Shown here piece after piece: positions 38,098 to 47,263 of a stretch of DNA of 64,000 nt. The DNA lies in NCBI GenBank assembly GCA_902778625.1, contig CACYYM010000012.1, forward strand, positions 1 to 64,000. Direction: 5' to 3'. The notes below the pieces were generated by a model that worked only from the letters and a program-made list of their open reading frames with translations, was not told the DNA's origin and did not search any database. The stretch comes from an uncultured Bacteroidales bacterium. GTDB lineage: Bacteria; Bacteroidota; Bacteroidia; Bacteroidales; Bacteroidaceae. The position numbers and the translations under genes are program-made. Numbering within the stretch: the first letter of the stretch is position 1; each line of letters starts with the position of its first letter.

Positions 38098-40311
38098 CTT
38101 AACCAGATGCTGCCCTTGCTCCAACTTCTTCGTTTTTCCATTAGGAAAGACGACCTCCGCCGTACAGCCTTCAGGTATGAGGGTCGAGATTTCCATCTGT
38201 TTCCCTTTCTTCTGGATGCTTACGGTAATTTTGCCGCTGACGCTCTCGATGGTGCAAGAAGCCTCTTTCAGATATCCCAGTTGGGGGCGGATGCGGAAGG
38301 TCTTGAACCCGGGCGAAGTCGGCTCGATGCCACATACCTTCTGGCTCAAGATGGTCAAGGGACCGCCACTCCATCCGTGATTGTACGTTCCCCAGCAAGA
38401 GTTGACCATCGGTTCGCCCGGCTTGGGCTTTGTTCCTTCGGGCATCCAGTTTTCTGGTAATGTGGTCAGCCCAGGGAAATCCAGCATGGGCTTGTAGCGC
38501 TTGCGTATGCGGTCCAATCCTTGGCTGGCAGCATTCATCTGGAACAAGGCTTCCAGCACATATTTCTCCATATATGGACTGGCGTGGTATTCCTTTGTCA
38601 GGCATTCGGTCAAAGCTTTGTATTTATCTTCCGATGCCAATCCCGACACGACAGCAAGGGCATTTCCCCGGTCGTCGGTCTCGCCGGTATAGTCGGGCGA
38701 ACGGTACACGCCATCCTTCCAAAACCGTTTGTCGAAGTTGTCTGCCATCCTTTTCAACATGCCGCCTATCTGAGCCACATCATTCGCTTTATCAAGAATC
38801 TTCGCGAGTTCACGTTCACCCTTCAGAGCCAAATAATACCAGCAGTTCTGCAATAGAAGTTGGTCTATGTTCTCACCCCAATCGCCCCAGAACCAGTCGC
38901 CCCGACGCAGGATGACAAGACCGTCGGCATCTGTCTGCCAGACATCATGCAGATAACGATGCAGACGAGCATAATGTGTCTTGGCAATTGAGAAATCACC
39001 CGCATAGAAGCATTGGGTATAGATGCCGTACCATCCGCAAGTGGCCAGAATCTGTGAGGGCAGTTCCTTGTTCCAGTTTCCAGCTGGAACGGGCGAGTAC
39101 ATGATGCCATCTGCTCGCTGCCAGTTGAATAGTTCGTTCAGTCCCTTGAAGCCCATCTGTGCGCCCTCGGGACTCAGAGCGTAATAAGCCTCGCCCAACT
39201 CGTTCACAGCATCGCCCCACCATTGTCCTCGCTCGCGATCGGGACAGTCCATGAAGTTGTCCCTCATCGTGATGTAAAGGGTGCGTTGGGCACGAAGCCA
39301 CAATTCGTTGAAGAACGGGTCGTTGCAACGGAAGGGTTCCACGAAGTCGCACCCATAACCCGTCTCGCGGAATTTCACCTCTTCCATCTCCACGCCCTTG
39401 GGCAGGATGTACCACACCTCGTGACCATTGAACCACCCGAAGTTCTCGTACTCCTGCTCGCCTTTGCGGGTAATGTACTCGCATCTGGGAGTGGCCGAGC
39501 CGCCTATCATGTGGACGTCTGTCTGAATCTTGACGAGCAGGCCCTCGTCGGACGACTTGAGCCGCATATAAGGGGTGCATTGGCAGTTGTAGGGCAGACG
39601 ACAAACCAGGGTGTCGCCACGTTGCTCCGTGCTTACGTATTCCCGGAGCCCAAGGTCTTTCCACATTGGGATAGGTCTCTTCACCAGTTTGCCCAACGCG
39701 CAATTCTCTACATCGACGGGCAGCACTTCCTCCAGACCGTATGTGTAGCTGTTTTTGTACCATCCCTGTTCCTCCCTCCGCGCATCAAACCGGATATTGC
39801 TCTCGGAGATGCGATAGTTGGGTTTGGGCTCGTCGGTTTCGCCATAAGCACCATAAACGGCTCCTCGCCACGATTTGTCGGAACAAATGTCCACGCCCTC
39901 CGCCCGAGCATCGAACAGCAAGCCAGCCGTTCCGCTGTTGACATGACTGAAACCATTCAGCCCGAAGTACCAAGTCAGCACGGCTATCAGGTTCTCGCCA
40001 GGCTTCAGATAGGGAGCTATTTCCACCTCGTCGTAATAACTGCTGTTTGGAGCCGGGCCGCGTTTCAGTCCGCCCTCGAAGACAACCAGCTGCTCGTTGA
40101 TATAGAGCCAGTATTTCGAGTCCGTCGCAATCTTTGCCTTTACCGATGCCGGCACTTTCTCGACGTTTGCCTTCTTGCGCCAAAGCATCCAGGTGTTGGG
40201 GCGGCTCTGATGATGCTCCAACGTCAGGTACTGTCCTTTCCATTCCTCAGCCTGTCCCAAAGCGGGAATCATGATGATAAATGCCAGTAAAAACTGTCTT
40301 AAGCGGGCCAT
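38089..40311 (-). CDS. Exported GH78-like alpha-L-rhamnosidase
   Basis: A 740-residue protein with a signal peptide (MARLRQFLLAFIIMIPALGQA). It contains an N-terminal beta-sandwich (about 25-200), a linker, and an (alpha/alpha)6 barrel with the GH78 signature NFMDCPDRERGQWWGDA (about 385-400) and downstream SCWGTYNHGWSGGP, then a C-terminal sandwich. GH78 members hydrolyse alpha-L-rhamnosides of pectin or plant glycosides. The barrel motifs are clear, but substrate is not readable. It has a TATCTTTG promoter at 40341-40348, divergent from the oxidoreductase gene. No pectin genes are nearby. Confidence 0.8.
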   Translation of the reverse strand: MARLRQFLLAFIIMIPALGQAEEWKGQYLTLEHHQSRPNTWMLWRKKANVEKVPASVKAKIATDSKYWLYINEQLVVFEGGLKRGPAPNSSYYDEVEIAPYLKPGENLIAVLTWYFGLNGFSHVNSGTAGLLFDARAEGVDICSDKSWRGAVYGAYGETDEPKPNYRISESNIRFDARREEQGWYKNSYTYGLEEVLPVDVENCALGKLVKRPIPMWKDLGLREYVSTEQRGDTLVCRLPYNCQCTPYMRLKSSDEGLLVKIQTDVHMIGGSATPRCEYITRKGEQEYENFGWFNGHEVWYILPKGVEMEEVKFRETGYGCDFVEPFRCNDPFFNELWLRAQRTLYITMRDNFMDCPDRERGQWWGDAVNELGEAYYALSPEGAQMGFKGLNELFNWQRADGIMYSPVPAGNWNKELPSQILATCGWYGIYTQCFYAGDFSIAKTHYARLHRYLHDVWQTDADGLVILRRGDWFWGDWGENIDQLLLQNCWYYLALKGERELAKILDKANDVAQIGGMLKRMADNFDKRFWKDGVYRSPDYTGETDDRGNALAVVSGLASEDKYKALTECLTKEYHASPYMEKYVLEALFQMNAASQGLDRIRKRYKPMLDFPGLTTLPENWMPEGTKPKPGEPMVNSCWGTYNHGWSGGPLTILSQKVCGIEPTSPGFKTFRIRPQLGYLKEASCTIESVSGKITVSIQKKGKQMEISTLIPEGCTAEVVFPNGKTKKLEQGQHLVKGI

Positions 40312-40340
40312 AACCTATTACGTAGTTGATATTCTGCATG

Positions 40341-40348
40341 CAAAGATA
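40341..40348 (-). promoter_or_regulatory. -7 promoter element of GH78-like gene
   Basis: Minus-strand TATCTTTG, about 30 bp before the start. Confidence 0.65.
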
Positions 40349-40358
40349 CAAAAGAAAT

Positions 40359-40386
40359 AAGAATTACGAATTAAGAATCAAGAATT
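40359..40386. repeat. Heptad repeat between divergent promoters
   Basis: Units AAGAATT, ACGAATT, AAGAATC, AAGAATT lie between the GH78-like and oxidoreductase promoters. Confidence 0.75.
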
Positions 40387-40392
40387 ATTTCG

Positions 40393-40400
40393 TATCTTTG
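40393..40400 (+). promoter_or_regulatory. -7 promoter element of oxidoreductase gene
   Basis: TATCTTTG lies 40 bp before the ATG at 40440. Confidence 0.65.
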
Positions 40401-40439
40401 CATCCAGGAACGGAACAACTAACAATTTATTATTGAATC

Positions 40440-41606
40440 ATGACAGAAAGGAAACTGCGAATGGGCATGATTGGCGGCGGAGGAAACGCCATGATAGGCC
40501 CCATCCATCTGCGCGCAGCATTGATGGAAAACGATATCGAACTCGTTTGTGGTTGCTTCAGCCGCAACTACCAGACCTCGCTCTCTACGGGACTGGCTTG
40601 GCACGTCCCCTGCGAGCGCATCTATCACGACTACAAAGAGATGCTGGAGAAAGAGGCCGCCCTTCCCAAAGGGGAGCGTATGGACTTCGTGACCATCGTG
40701 ACGCCCAATAAGGTGCATTACGAGCAAGCCGCTCTGGCGCTCGACCTCGGGTTCGACGTCGTGCTGGACAAACCGATGACCTTCTCGCTGGAAGAGGCTT
40801 TGAAGTTGCAAGAAAAGGTGGAGCGGACGGGCCTCACGCTCGCTCTCACCCACACCTATTCGGGCTATCCTGCCATCAAGGAGATGAAAACGCGCATAGC
40901 CGAGGGTCAGTTGGGCAAGTTGCGCCGCGTTTATGTCGAGTACACGCAAGGTTGGCTCTCTCAGCGCATCGAGTTGGAGGGCGGCAACAATGCCGGCTGG
41001 CGCACCGACCCCAGCCAGTCGGGCAAGGGTGGCTGCATCGGCGACATCGGCACCCATGCCTGGCACCTATCGGAGTACGTGACGGGCGAGAAGGTTGTGG
41101 AGCTTTGTGCCGAACTCAACACGTTCGTCGATGGACGCCTCAACGACGACGATGCGGCGGCTTTCCTACACTACACGAACGGCGTCAAGGGCGTGCTGCA
41201 TGCCACTCAGATTGCCGCGGGCGAGGAGAACAGGCTCTCCATTCGTGTCTATGGCGAGAGGGGCGGCCTGGAGTGGCACCAGATGGAACCCAACACGCTG
41301 ATAGCGCGCTGGGCCGACCGTCCCACGGAACTGATCCGAACGGGCAACGGCTATATGTGCGACCTGGCAAAGTGGAACACACGAACCCCAGGCGGGCATC
41401 CCGAGGGCTACATCGAGGCCTTTGCGAACATCTACCGCAACTTCGCCAAGACCGTCCGCGCCAAAGCGAAGGGAGAGACGCCTTCGCCCGAGAGTCTGGA
41501 CTTCCCGAACGTCTACGACGGCGTTCGCGGCCTGCAGTTCATCGAGACAATGGTAGCGTCTGGCTACAACAAAGAAGGGAAATGGGTTAAGTGGGTTGAG
41601 AAATAG
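40440..41606 (+). CDS. Gfo/Idh/MocA-family oxidoreductase
   Basis: A 388-residue NAD(P)-dependent sugar dehydrogenase-like enzyme. The N-terminal Rossmann fold has GMIGGGGNAMIGPIH; the catalytic-lysine motif reads LDKPMTFS; the active-site histidine is in IGDIGTHAWHL. No signal peptide. The sugar substrate is unknown; members act on inositol, glucose derivatives and N-acetylated or acidic sugars. It is divergent from the GH78-like gene and ends with a 20-bp convergent overlap into the CDF transporter gene. Confidence 0.9.
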   Translation: MTERKLRMGMIGGGGNAMIGPIHLRAALMENDIELVCGCFSRNYQTSLSTGLAWHVPCERIYHDYKEMLEKEAALPKGERMDFVTIVTPNKVHYEQAALALDLGFDVVLDKPMTFSLEEALKLQEKVERTGLTLALTHTYSGYPAIKEMKTRIAEGQLGKLRRVYVEYTQGWLSQRIELEGGNNAGWRTDPSQSGKGGCIGDIGTHAWHLSEYVTGEKVVELCAELNTFVDGRLNDDDAAAFLHYTNGVKGVLHATQIAAGEENRLSIRVYGERGGLEWHQMEPNTLIARWADRPTELIRTGNGYMCDLAKWNTRTPGGHPEGYIEAFANIYRNFAKTVRAKAKGETPSPESLDFPNVYDGVRGLQFIETMVASGYNKEGKWVKWVEK

Positions 41607-42480
41607 GTTCCACATGCACCACCACGTGCGTTTCCTCGCCATATTGTTTCCTTAGCAAGTCCTCTATCGCCGTAGCCTTGTCGTGAGCCACAAGGAGCGG
41701 GACGTTCCCGTCCATCAGGATGTGCAGCTCGATGGCATAGTGGTTGCCTATTTTGCGAGTCCTAAGGTCGTGAGGCTCCTCCACCCCCTCCACCGAGCCG
41801 GCCAGCTGCAGAATCTCCTGCTCCACCGCGTCCGGAAGCGAATGTTCCGTCAGGTCCCCTATCCCGCCTCGCAGCAAGTCGAGCGACACCTTCGCGATGA
41901 AGATGCCCACCACGACCGATGCCAAAGGGTCGAGCACCGTCCATTTCTGCCCCAGGAAGATGGCGCCGCCAATGCCCAGAGCCGTACCGACTGAGGATAG
42001 CGCGTCGCTCCTGTGGTGCCAGGCGTTTGCCTCCAGGGCCGGCGACTTCAGTACGACCGACTGCCGGAGCGTGTAGCGGAAGATGCTTTCCTTCAGGGCG
42101 ATGGACACGAGCGCTGCCCAGAATGCCAGTCGCCCCGGCACTGCCAGCTGTTCTCCCCTCGCCCAGACGAGCACCTTCGCCAGTCCGCCATAGACGATGC
42201 CAAGGCCGACGGCGAAGAGCACAAAGCCCACGACGACGCCCGCCAAGGTTTCATACTTGCCGTGACCATAGTCGTGGGTCTTGTCCTGAGGCTTTTCGCT
42301 GATGTGGACGAAGAGGAGCACGACGGCATCCGTCACGGCATCAGAGAGCGAATGGACGGCGTCGGCCACCATCGCAGCACTTCCGGCCACGATGCCTGCC
42401 ACGAACTTGAAGGCCAGCAGCAGCAGGTTCATCGCACCGCCGCAGAGGGTCACCCGGTAGATTCTCGTGCTCCTGTTCAT
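41587..42480 (-). CDS. Cation diffusion facilitator (CDF) metal exporter
   Basis: A 297-residue inner-membrane protein that exports divalent metals (Zn, Fe, Mn or Co). About six helices. Metal-site residues are seen in the HSLSDAVTD and HHRSDALSS motifs, and DYGHGKYETLA follows helix 3. A C-terminal cytoplasmic dimer domain spans about 210-297. Metal choice cannot be decided here. Promoter TAACTTTG at 42504-42511. Confidence 0.92.
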   Translation of the reverse strand: MNRSTRIYRVTLCGGAMNLLLLAFKFVAGIVAGSAAMVADAVHSLSDAVTDAVVLLFVHISEKPQDKTHDYGHGKYETLAGVVVGFVLFAVGLGIVYGGLAKVLVWARGEQLAVPGRLAFWAALVSIALKESIFRYTLRQSVVLKSPALEANAWHHRSDALSSVGTALGIGGAIFLGQKWTVLDPLASVVVGIFIAKVSLDLLRGGIGDLTEHSLPDAVEQEILQLAGSVEGVEEPHDLRTRKIGNHYAIELHILMDGNVPLLVAHDKATAIEDLLRKQYGEETHVVVHVEPISQPT

Positions 42481-42503
42481 CGCGGATCATGCTTTCTCCG
42501 GCA

Positions 42504-42511
42504 CAAAGTTA
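42504..42511 (-). promoter_or_regulatory. -7 promoter element of CDF gene
   Basis: Minus-strand TAACTTTG, about 24 bp before the start. Confidence 0.6.
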
Positions 42512-42587
42512 CAGCTTTTTCCTGACATTCGCACGCTTTGGCCGTACATTTTTGATTTTTGGATTTTGATTTTTACGCAATAAGTTG

Positions 42588-42595
42588 TAACTTTG
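42588..42595 (+). promoter_or_regulatory. -7 promoter element of small exported-protein gene
   Basis: TAACTTTG lies 9 bp before the ATG at 42605, so the leader would be only a few bases. Confidence 0.55.
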
Positions 42596-42604
42596 CACCC
42601 CGAA

Positions 42605-43006
42605 ATGCAACAGACCCGCCACATACTTCCACTTCTGCCGGCACTTTTTGCCCTGCTGCTGACCGTTTTTCATGGCGTGCAGAGGGATGAGTCCGTGCCT
42701 GCCGGAAACGGCATCGGCGAGTGGGAGTCCGCGCTGACAGCGGCCAAGCACCATGTGCCGGAGGCCACGCTGACCGATGCCGCCTGGCTCTACCGCATTT
42801 GCAGTTCGCGGCCCCAGCGCGTCGTCCCCACCTACGGTGCAGGTTCGCAGAGGATATCAGGCTCGGCTTCTGCCGCTGCCAAAAGGCATAATGTTTCACT
42901 CCTTAAACTCTGCTACGACTGCAGATGCCGACGCGAGACGGCGCCCTTCTGCACGTCGGCCTCAAGGCACTACTACGTCATTGCCCTGAGGCACATTCTT
43001 TGTTGA
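42605..43006 (+). CDS. Small exported protein of unknown function
   Basis: 133 residues with an N-terminal hydrophobic segment (about 8-24) that could be a signal peptide or anchor. The middle has SSRPQRVVPTYG; the C-terminus ends CTSASRHYYVIALRHILC. The ending resembles small Bacteroidales proteins I recall without function. A promoter at 42588 supports expression. The ATG at 42605 is preferred because an upstream in-frame codon falls on the promoter. I cannot name it. Confidence 0.5.
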   Translation: MQQTRHILPLLPALFALLLTVFHGVQRDESVPAGNGIGEWESALTAAKHHVPEATLTDAAWLYRICSSRPQRVVPTYGAGSQRISGSASAAAKRHNVSLLKLCYDCRCRRETAPFCTSASRHYYVIALRHILC

Positions 43007-43059
43007 GGAAGAAGATGTTACATCGTGGCTGCATTGCAGTAGGCAAAAGCAAGGCATCC

Positions 43060-43265
43060 ACAAATCCACCAGGGAAACCTTCACGAGGATTTCACCAAAT
43101 CCACACGAGGATTTCACCAAATCCACACGAGGATTTCGCCAAACCTTCACGAGGATTTCGCAGACGCATCGCGTTTAGTTGGAAAACTAAACACGTTTAA
43201 CCAGCCAACTAAACACGTTTAATCGGCCAACTAAACACGTTTAATCGGCCAACTAAACACGTTGC
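43060..43265. repeat. 22-bp phased palindrome array, 9 units, two sequence families in one phase
   Basis: Cores CACG at 43082, 43104, 43126 and 43148, CGCG at 43170, and CACG at 43192, 43214, 43236 and 43258: period 22 throughout. The first part uses AAATCCACACGAGGATTT units (arms AAATCC/GGATTT), the second AACTAAACACGTTTAATC units (arms TAAA/TTTA). The grid continues unbroken across the change of sequence. This array fills most of the 43007-43333 gap. Confidence 0.9.
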
Positions 43266-43290
43266 GTTTGCAAGCCTTCCCCACACCCTC

Positions 43291-43330
43291 ACATTTCAAC
43301 ACATTAACATTACAACATCTTAACCTAACA
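43291..43330 (+). repeat. Octad repeat before the 43334 start
   Basis: Units ACATTTCA, ACACATTA, ACATTACA, ACATCTTA, ACCTAACA lead to ATTATG. Confidence 0.65.
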
Positions 43331-43333
43331 ATT

Positions 43334-43723
43334 ATGTCAAGTTTCAAGAATCTGGAGATGGCCTACGCCGTTTCCATACATCCACATATCACAGTCAAGA
43401 AGTCGCTTTTCCAGACCAAAGTCATCTACACTCCAACCGAAAGTCCCGTCCGGCCCATCACCCAGGAGTACACGCCAACCGAAGGCAGCCGCCTCTTGAG
43501 CCTTCTCGATATGCCGAAAGACAAGCTCCTGGCGGAACTCAAGCAGAAGGGAGCACCCGCCTCGGGCAGCAACGGACACTATCACCTCGAGGCCTGCCTG
43601 AGCGACGATCACCAGTTCTGCGCCCTGCAAATGTTTCGCTATGCCGACTTCAGCTACATTGCCATCGGCGAGCCACGCTTCTATGAGGGCGACGAAGCTA
43701 AAACCATCGCACAAATCTTGTAG
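43334..43723 (+). CDS. Conserved-looking hypothetical protein, 129 residues
   Basis: A soluble 129-residue protein without membrane segment or signal peptide. It opens SSFKNLEMAYAVSIHPHITVKKSLF and ends EPRFYEGDEAKTIAQIL. I do not recognise the family. It ends two bases before nhaD and is probably translated with it, so may be linked to ion homeostasis, but nothing in the sequence shows this. The start is ATG 43334, after an octad repeat; codon usage resembles its neighbours. Confidence 0.6.
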   Translation: MSSFKNLEMAYAVSIHPHITVKKSLFQTKVIYTPTESPVRPITQEYTPTEGSRLLSLLDMPKDKLLAELKQKGAPASGSNGHYHLEACLSDDHQFCALQMFRYADFSYIAIGEPRFYEGDEAKTIAQIL

Positions 43724-43725
43724 AC

Positions 43726-45066
43726 ATGAGTACACTGACAATGACTATCGTCGCCGTCTTTTGCATCGGCTACTTCCTCATTGCCCTCGAGAGCATCACA
43801 AAAATCAACAAGGCCGCCATCGCACTGCTGATGATGGCCGTGACGTGGACCCTCTTCATGCTCGACCCCGCAGGCTATCTGTCCGTCGCCGACGGGCAGG
43901 CAGCCGCGGCCGGAGCAAGCGTCATCGAGGGACACTTGGGCAGCACTTCCACCACACTCTTCTTCCTTATGGGAGCCATGACTATCGTGGAACTCGTCGA
44001 CCAAAACGGTGGCTTCAACTTCGTCCGCACCACAATGCAGACGCACAGTAAGCGCGCACTGCTCTGGCGAATGGCATTCATGACCTTCTTCATCTCGGCC
44101 ATCCTGGACAACCTCACCACATCCATCGTGATGATCATGGTGCTGAGGAAACTGGTATCCGAGCAGAAGGACCGCATCGTCTACGCGTCGCTCGTCATCA
44201 TTGCAGCCAATTCGGGCGGTGCCTTCTCGCCTATCGGCGACGTCACGACCATCATGCTCTGGAACAAAGGCGTCATCACCGCCCTCGGCGTTGTGGCAAA
44301 GTTGCTCGTGCCGGCACTGGTCTCGATGATGGTGCCTGCCTATCTGCTCTCGCTCACGCTGAAGGGACGGCTCGCCTATGAAGCAGATGTGTCGGTCCAG
44401 ACCAGCGCAAGCGACCTGACAGAAAAGCAGAGGAGAATCATCTTCTTCCTCGGCGTGGGCGGACTCATCTCGGTTCCCTTCTTCAAAGGACTCACAGGGT
44501 TGCCTCCCTTCGTAGGTCTGCTGCTCGTGCTCGGCCTGCTCTGGACGGTGACGGAAGTCTTCTATGCCAACCCCAACATACAGGACGAAGACAGCGCCAT
44601 GCAGAAGCGCGTGACGGATATGTTGCGACGCATCGACATGTCCACCATCTTGTTCTTCCTCGGAGTTCTGATGTCCGTGGCCTGCCTGCAGACGGTGGGC
44701 GTACTCACCACACTGGGCGAGGGGCTGAACACTGCCTTCCGCGGCAACTGCTACCTCACGACAGGCATCATCGGCATACTCTCTTCCATCGTCGACAACG
44801 TGCCTCTCGTGGCTGGCTGCATGGGCATGTATCCCGTGGCCGAAGCAGGCGACATGGCCGTCGATGGCAGTTTCTGGCAACTGCTCTCCTACTGCGCCGG
44901 CGTGGGAGGCTCGATGCTCATCATCGGCTCGGCAGCAGGAGTGGTCGTCATGGGGCTGGAGAAAATCACCTTCGGCTGGTACATGAAGCACATCTCGTGG
45001 CTTGCCCTGGCCGGATACCTCGCAGGAATGCTCTGCTACTGGGTGGAGGGAAACCTCATCTTCTAA
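43726..45066 (+). CDS. nhaD: Na+/H+ antiporter, NhaD type
   Basis: Inner-membrane sodium/proton exchanger of the ion-transporter superfamily, 446 residues with about 11-12 helices. Conserved NhaD stretches are HLGSTSTTLFFLMGAMTIVEL, FFISAILDNLTTSIVMIMVL, NSGGAFSPIGDVTT and SSIVDNVPLVAG. The two repeats with their acidic/asparagine helix breaks (ILDNLTT, IVDNVPL) are intact. It is followed 10 bp later by a broken K+/H+ antiporter gene, so this was probably an ion-homeostasis operon. Confidence 0.92.
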   Translation: MSTLTMTIVAVFCIGYFLIALESITKINKAAIALLMMAVTWTLFMLDPAGYLSVADGQAAAAGASVIEGHLGSTSTTLFFLMGAMTIVELVDQNGGFNFVRTTMQTHSKRALLWRMAFMTFFISAILDNLTTSIVMIMVLRKLVSEQKDRIVYASLVIIAANSGGAFSPIGDVTTIMLWNKGVITALGVVAKLLVPALVSMMVPAYLLSLTLKGRLAYEADVSVQTSASDLTEKQRRIIFFLGVGGLISVPFFKGLTGLPPFVGLLLVLGLLWTVTEVFYANPNIQDEDSAMQKRVTDMLRRIDMSTILFFLGVLMSVACLQTVGVLTTLGEGLNTAFRGNCYLTTGIIGILSSIVDNVPLVAGCMGMYPVAEAGDMAVDGSFWQLLSYCAGVGGSMLIIGSAAGVVVMGLEKITFGWYMKHISWLALAGYLAGMLCYWVEGNLIF

Positions 45067-45076
45067 ACTCACAAAG

Positions 45077-45917
45077 ATGACTTTCACTACAGAGAACTTC
45101 CTCTTCCTCGACGCAGTGCTCATCCTGGCAAGCATCGTCATCAGCAAGTGGGGCTACCGTTTCGGCATCCCCACCTTGCTCCTTTTCCTCTTCACCGGCA
45201 TGCTCTTCGGCACCGACGGGCTTGGACTGGAGTTCAACAGCCACGAGGATGCGCAGCTCATAGGCATGTTGTCGCTCTCCGTCATACTCTTCTCCGGCGG
45301 CATGGACACGAAAAGGCGCGACATAGAACCTGTGGTGGGACAGGGGCTGACGCTCTCCACCGTTGGCGTGCTCATCACGACGGCCGTCACCGGACTGCTC
45401 ATCTACTATCTCTCCAAGTGGACCGACCTCGACATCGGCCTGTCTCTGGCCTTTCCACACGCCCTTCCGGGCTAAAGTGTTCCTCTCGTGGGTAGGTCTT
45501 CGAGGCGCCGTGCCCATCATCTTTGCCACATATCCTGTCATAGCAGGCATCGAGGATGCCGACTTCCTTTTCAACGTGGTGTTCGTCATCACGCTCCTCT
45601 CGCTCGCCCTGCAAGGCACAACCATCACGACAGCTGCCCGATGGCTCGGTCTGGCCACTGAGGAAGAGAAGGACAGCAACGACTTCGGCATAGAGTTGCC
45701 CGACGAACTGGAATCGAAACTGACGGAAGTGACGCTGACAAAAGAGCAGTTGGCAGGCGGAGCACGCTTGCAGGACTTGCAGTTCCCGAAGGGTACATTG
45801 GTGATGATGGTGAAGCGCGAGGGCAGTTTCATAGTGCCCAACGGACAGATGGAAATGCGTGCAGGCGACATCCTGCTCACCATCGCGCACCAAAGCGTAC
45901 AGGAAAAACTGTCCTAA
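45077..45917 (+). pseudogene. Broken K+/H+ antiporter (NhaP2/CPA1 type), internal deletion and frameshift
   Basis: The first frame (45077-45475) encodes the N-terminal ~130 residues of a CPA1/NhaP2 antiporter: FLFLDAVLILASIVISKWGYRFG, LILFSGGMDTKR. It then runs into TAA. The downstream frame, open to 45917, carries the end of the membrane domain (AKVFLSWVGLRGAVPIIFATYP) and the cytoplasmic TrkA-C-like tail (LQDLQFPKGTLVMMVKREG). Intact family members have roughly 200 more residues between these parts, including the ion-binding helices. The junction lies at about 45450-45470 and shifts frame by one. Either a genuine deletion or an assembly error; as read, no functional antiporter can be made. 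Confidence 0.8.
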
Positions 45918-45955
45918 ACCACACGTCTAACAAGTCATCCTGCTCCATTCCTTAT

Positions 45956-46005
45956 AAAGAAGCGATGCACTCCTCAGCAAGAGAGAAGTGCATCGCTTCT
46001 TTATA
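45956..46005. terminator. Strong bidirectional terminator
   Basis: A 16-bp perfect stem AAAGAAGCGATGCACT (45956-45971) pairs with 45987-46002 across a 15-nt loop, with A- and T-rich sides. It separates the convergent antiporter and C1 peptidase genes. Confidence 0.88.
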
Positions 46006-46034
46006 TTATATAATATGTATATCCCGGGCAAGCA

Positions 46035-47255
46035 TCAGATGCCAAGCTTCTGACGGATGTCCTGCGGGATGGCGTTCTTGTTGATGACGATGTTCATGGT
46101 CTTGTAGGCGGCATAGGCCGGGCTGACGTACCAGAAGCCTTTGTAGGGACCGCTCTCGCCCCACGAGTTCTTCATCATGAAGTATTCCTTGCCGAACTGG
46201 TCCTTGGCCAGGCCGTAGATCTGCATGCCGTGGTCGTCGGTCGTCTCCCAATTGTCGTAAGCCTCCTGACGCATCTCGGGCGTGATTTCCTTCTCGGCAT
46301 TGGCCTTGACGATCTCCACTTTCTCGGAGACCTGCTCGCCTGTCCAACGTGCCTGGTCGCTGCCCACGCCTGCCTTGAACTTGGTGTCGGGCACCATGGC
46401 CACGCTCTTGTTCTTTCCCGAGCGACGGCTGAATCCGTCCTCGCTGACGTCGGCTCCCCATGCAAAGGTCCAGCCGTTCTTGACGCTCTCGAACATGACG
46501 CGCATCAGGTCGTCGAGGGGCAGGTTGTACGAGCTGGCCCAGCGCCAGTTGTCTTCAATCTCGAGGATGAAGGTGCTCCAGTAGGGATGGTGCGTATAGC
46601 TGGTGAGGCTGACGTAGTCATTGGGGTCGAGCTTGAGGTAATCCTTGACGAAGCTCTGTGGTGTGTAGCGCACGCCTTTGTACTCGAACTCCTCAGGGCA
46701 CTTGCCGAAGTAGCCGTCGAGCATGCTCTGCAGGGCGCCTTTCCAAGCCTTGGGATAGATCTTCTTTGCTCCGCTCTTCGAGATGCTCTGCAGGTAGGCA
46801 GTCATCGGAGGGAAGAGCTGGCCGAAGTTGAAGAGCGAGTCGCCGTATTCGGTGATGGGATAAGGCATGAGCCCTTCGGGAACGAGGCCATAGTGCTCCA
46901 TGCAGTAGATGGCGTCCTCGAACGAGCCGCCCTGGCTGAAGCTGGCGTCGCCATGGGTGCGGACGTGCTTGTCGGCGCGGTCAACGTAGGTCTTGCTGAT
47001 GAGGAACGACTCGCAGAGGTCGAGGTCGTCCTTCAGGGCAGGGTTCTTCTTGATGGCTTCGCTCTCGAGGAATGCCAGCGAAGAATAAGCCCAGCAAGTA
47101 CCCGAACTGTTCTGGTTCTTGATGCTTGTAACGGGCTGTTCGATGATGGTTGTGAAGATGAGGGAGTCGTTGTCTGCTTTCTTCTCCTTCTTGTCCTTGG
47201 CTGCTGCAGGCATGATGAGCAGGGCAGCTGCCGCTAGTGCGATGAGTTTTTTCAT
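46035..47255 (-). CDS. Exported C1-family cysteine peptidase (bleomycin-hydrolase-like)
   Basis: A 406-residue protein with signal peptide MKKLIALAAAALLIMPAAA. Catalytic cysteine C54 in SGTCWAYSS, histidine in DDHGMQIYG (about 355) and asparagine in MKNSWGESG (about 376). Resembles the C1B bleomycin hydrolase/PepC group; in Bacteroidales such exported forms act as peptidases in the periplasm. A paralogue lies at 54268-55635. It is the last gene of a possible unit araC-GH5-M24B-C1 on the minus strand. Confidence 0.88.
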   Translation of the reverse strand: MKKLIALAAAALLIMPAAAKDKKEKKADNDSLIFTTIIEQPVTSIKNQNSSGTCWAYSSLAFLESEAIKKNPALKDDLDLCESFLISKTYVDRADKHVRTHGDASFSQGGSFEDAIYCMEHYGLVPEGLMPYPITEYGDSLFNFGQLFPPMTAYLQSISKSGAKKIYPKAWKGALQSMLDGYFGKCPEEFEYKGVRYTPQSFVKDYLKLDPNDYVSLTSYTHHPYWSTFILEIEDNWRWASSYNLPLDDLMRVMFESVKNGWTFAWGADVSEDGFSRRSGKNKSVAMVPDTKFKAGVGSDQARWTGEQVSEKVEIVKANAEKEITPEMRQEAYDNWETTDDHGMQIYGLAKDQFGKEYFMMKNSWGESGPYKGFWYVSPAYAAYKTMNIVINKNAIPQDIRQKLGI

Positions 47256-47263
47256 TTCCTTTA

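Noticed and set aside
36804..41606. GH78-like, M28, SPFH and Gfo/Idh genes as part of the mannan system
   Set aside because: They are adjacent, but on other transcripts and without any mannan-specific function, so I did not include them in the pathway.
43060..43265. CRISPR array
   Set aside because: Period is only 22 bp, there are no unique spacers between identical repeats, units change sequence within the array, and no cas genes are present.
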